Part shown: piece by piece, positions 62,511 to 64,000 of the stretch
Position numbering within the stretch: position 1 is the stretch's first letter
How the letters are laid out: every line of letters starts with the position of its first letter
NCBI RefSeq assembly: GCF_048060095.1
Contig: NZ_JBLUOA010000004.1
Span: 124,001-188,000, forward strand
DNA from: JBLUOA01 sp048060095
GTDB taxonomy: Bacteria; Pseudomonadota; Alphaproteobacteria; Rhodobacterales; Rhodobacteraceae
Length of the DNA: 64,000 nt
Direction of reading: 5' to 3'
Made by a program: the position numbers and the translations under genes
Notes under the pieces: model-generated
Told to the model about the DNA's origin: nothing
Seen by the model: the letters and a program-made list of their open reading frames with translations, nothing else
The model's database searches: none

Positions 62511-62540
62511 GAGGCCGACCTGCCCTTTTGGTCAAATTAT

Positions 62541-62565
62541 GGAACCAAATCCCAATTCGGTGGTT
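62541..62565 (+). promoter_or_regulatory. Weak EcfG-like promoter before the second receiver gene
   Basis: GGAAC at 62541 and GGTT at 62562 have the 16-base spacing; the -10 element has one mismatch to CGTT. If used, transcription starts downstream of the ATG at 62539 and supports the start at 62641. Confidence 0.35.
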
Positions 62566-62640
62566 GTGGCGCAGGAAGGGACGTTTCGCCCGGCCCCGCC
62601 GGATCACAAAACCAACCCGACGAAACGTCATTGGGATGCA

Positions 62641-63018
62641 ATGCAGGTCAGCAGGATTTTGGTCGTGGAGGATGAGGTGCTTGTCGCCCTCGAAACCGCA
62701 GACCTGATCGGAGAGTTCGGGCTGGAAGTCGTCGGCCCCGCGATCCGGCTTACACAGGCCGAAGAACTTGCCCGCGCCGAAAATTTCGAATTTGCCCTGC
62801 TCGACGTGAACCTTGGGCAAGGCACCACCTCAAAATCCATCGCTGGTATCTTGCGGGAACGTGACATCCCCTTCGCCTTCGTCACCGCCTATGAACCGAG
62901 CCAGATTCCCTTTTTGAAGCCCGGCGATAAGGTGGTGTCCAAACCTTTCTCCTCCCAGGCGCTGCGTGAAATGCTGGATGGGTTTGGCATGTTCGACGAC
63001 GATCCGCCCGCGGCCTAA
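62641..63018 (+). CDS. Second single-domain response regulator
   Basis: 125 residues from the ATG at 62641 (ATG at 62539 and an open frame further up are alternatives). Receiver landmarks: VVEDE, phospho-Asp in ALLDVNLG, Thr in FVTAYE, Lys in VSKPFSS. The start is uncertain, but the weak EcfG-like promoter favours this one. There is no output domain. Divergent from exoD. Confidence 0.82.
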   Translation: MQVSRILVVEDEVLVALETADLIGEFGLEVVGPAIRLTQAEELARAENFEFALLDVNLGQGTTSKSIAGILRERDIPFAFVTAYEPSQIPFLKPGDKVVSKPFSSQALREMLDGFGMFDDDPPAA

Positions 63019-63021
63019 GGG

Positions 63022-64000
63022 TCAGTCCTCCGGCAGCAAGGCCTCCAGCGATTTCAGCGTGTCGGCTTCCCCCGGCGGTTTGTCCCAACGCAGCCGCGAA
63101 ATTCGCGGGAACCGCATGGCAAGGCCGGATTTGTGGCGCTTCGATCGGTTCAACCCTTCAAACGCGACCTCAAAGACAAGCCCTTGGTCAACGCTCGCCC
63201 GCACCGACCGGACGGGGCCGAACCGCTCAACCGTGTTTTCGCGCACGTAACGGTCGATCTTTTTCAGCTCTTCATCCATGAAGCCGAAATAGGCCTTCCC
63301 CACGGGGAAGAGTTCGCCATCCTCGGACCACACACCGAACGTGTAATCGGAATAGAAACTCGACCGCTTGCCGTGGCCGCGTTGCGCATACATCAGCACC
63401 GCGTCGATCAGAAACGGGTCGCGCTTCCACTTGAACCACGGCCCCTTGGGGCGGCCGGGGACGTAAGGCGCATCCTTCCGTTTCAGCATCAACCCTTCGA
63501 TCACCGGATGGGGTAAATCTTCACGCAGGGCGCGCAGGTGGTCCCAGTCGGTGAAAGGAACCAGCGGCGAAAGGTCGAAGCGGTAGGGGTCAAGCCGTTC
63601 CGAAAACCGCTCCAACCGCGCGCGGCGGTCGGCAAATGGCAACGGGCGCAGGTTTTCCCCGACCTCGTCCAGCAGATCATAGGCGCGGACAAAGGCGGGA
63701 TATTCCGCCATCATCTTTTTCGTCACGGTCTTGCGGTTCAGCCGTTGTTGCAGATCGGAGAACGTCGCGATCTCTGGCCCCTTCGCGCCCGGCCGCGCGA
63801 CCAGCAATTCACCGTCGAGCGCGCCCTGGAAATCCATCGCCTCGGTGATGTCGGGAAAGGCGCGGGATATGTCATCACCCGTGCGGGAATAGATGCGGCG
63901 CGTATCACCCTCTGCCGTGACCTGCACGCGGATGCCGTCCCATTTCCATTCGGCGAGGTAATCCGCGGGATCAAGCGCATCAAACGCCGCATCGTCCAGC
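63022..64000 (-). CDS. ATP-dependent DNA ligase, C-terminal part
   Basis: The frame is open through the right edge; about 326 residues are visible and the N terminus is missing. The visible part begins with AEWKWDGIR, the KxDG-type motif with the adenylated Lys. It continues with LDGELLVA, EGLMLKRKDAPYVPG and GPWFKWKRDP, motifs of ATP-dependent ligases of the LigC/COG1793 type. Proteins of this type often sit with a ligase-associated exonuclease and a DEXH helicase; those would be to the right of the window. Confidence 0.92.
   Translation of the reverse strand, partial: LDDAAFDALDPADYLAEWKWDGIRVQVTAEGDTRRIYSRTGDDISRAFPDITEAMDFQGALDGELLVARPGAKGPEIATFSDLQQRLNRKTVTKKMMAEYPAFVRAYDLLDEVGENLRPLPFADRRARLERFSERLDPYRFDLSPLVPFTDWDHLRALREDLPHPVIEGLMLKRKDAPYVPGRPKGPWFKWKRDPFLIDAVLMYAQRGHGKRSSFYSDYTFGVWSEDGELFPVGKAYFGFMDEELKKIDRYVRENTVERFGPVRSVRASVDQGLVFEVAFEGLNRSKRHKSGLAMRFPRISRLRWDKPPGEADTLKSLEALLPED

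Overview
This is a GC-rich, gene-dense stretch of an alphaproteobacterial genome, most likely from the Rhodobacterales (Roseobacter group). The evidence is a roseobacter-type paa locus, TRAP transport, a GlpSTPQUV-type glycerol ABC system, a VPLPA-type C-terminal sorting signal, an HWE histidine kinase with single-domain receivers, and an EcfG-type promoter. The window holds no rRNA, tRNA, CRISPR array, insertion sequence or phage gene that I can see. It reads as ordinary chromosome or chromid rich in catabolic and transport genes, with no gap between genes longer than about 260 bases.

Layout. 1-10.8 kb: phenylacetate degradation. It has the end of paaE, a PaaA-like protein with altered metal ligands, paaR-paaK-paaI-paaG on the minus strand, a FadB-like fusion, a cytochrome P450, paaZ, and a lone pcaB. 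A PaaR-like palindrome lies between the two divergent arms. 11-14.2 kb: a DctPQM TRAP transporter. 14.2-17.2 kb: a flavin monooxygenase, an acetyltransferase and two secreted proteins. 17.2-25.5 kb: a one-carbon/methyl-group area with a homocysteine S-methyltransferase, a SARP-type regulator fused to an alpha/beta hydrolase, a D-lactate/glycolate-type oxidase, a dimethylglycine dehydrogenase-like enzyme and a non-pyrrolysine MttB. 25.5-27.6 kb: a PCuAC copper chaperone with a small CxxC protein, and an unrecognised HTH protein. 27.8-38.3 kb: a ten-gene ABC transporter/catabolic operon (binding protein, two permeases, a 62-residue membrane protein, two ATPases, DAK-type kinase, LacI regulator, TIM-barrel isomerase, Gfo/Idh dehydrogenase) whose substrate cannot be read from the sequence.

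38.3-41.5 kb: an ECF42-like sigma factor with its YCII/DGPF partner, plus VOC, TfoX-N and DUF2461 proteins. Two promoters here share the same motif with identical spacing. 41.5-43 kb: an outer-membrane barrel and a VPLPA-CTERM-like protein. 43.1-47.1 kb: TetR, an IorAB-type molybdenum hydroxylase and a di-heme-type cytochrome. 47.2-48.7 kb: BlaI/BlaR1-like pair. 48.7-55.7 kb: a glycerol-type ABC transporter (glpVSTPQU) with a divergent DeoR regulator; its two ATPases have complementary lost motifs. 55.7-59.9 kb: SGNH esterase, an amino-acid ABC transporter and an MFS carrier. 59.9-63 kb: a PAS-HWE kinase, two receivers and ExoD, with a perfect EcfG-type promoter before exoD. 63-64 kb: the C-terminal part of an ATP-dependent DNA ligase.

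The most promising under-described material is the 27.8-38.3 kb operon, the SARP-hydrolase regulator with its tandem 12-base repeat, the asymmetric GlpS/GlpT ATPase pair, the PaaA-like protein with altered iron ligands, and the IorAB-cytochrome-TetR module. All family assignments come from motif reading; no database search was possible.
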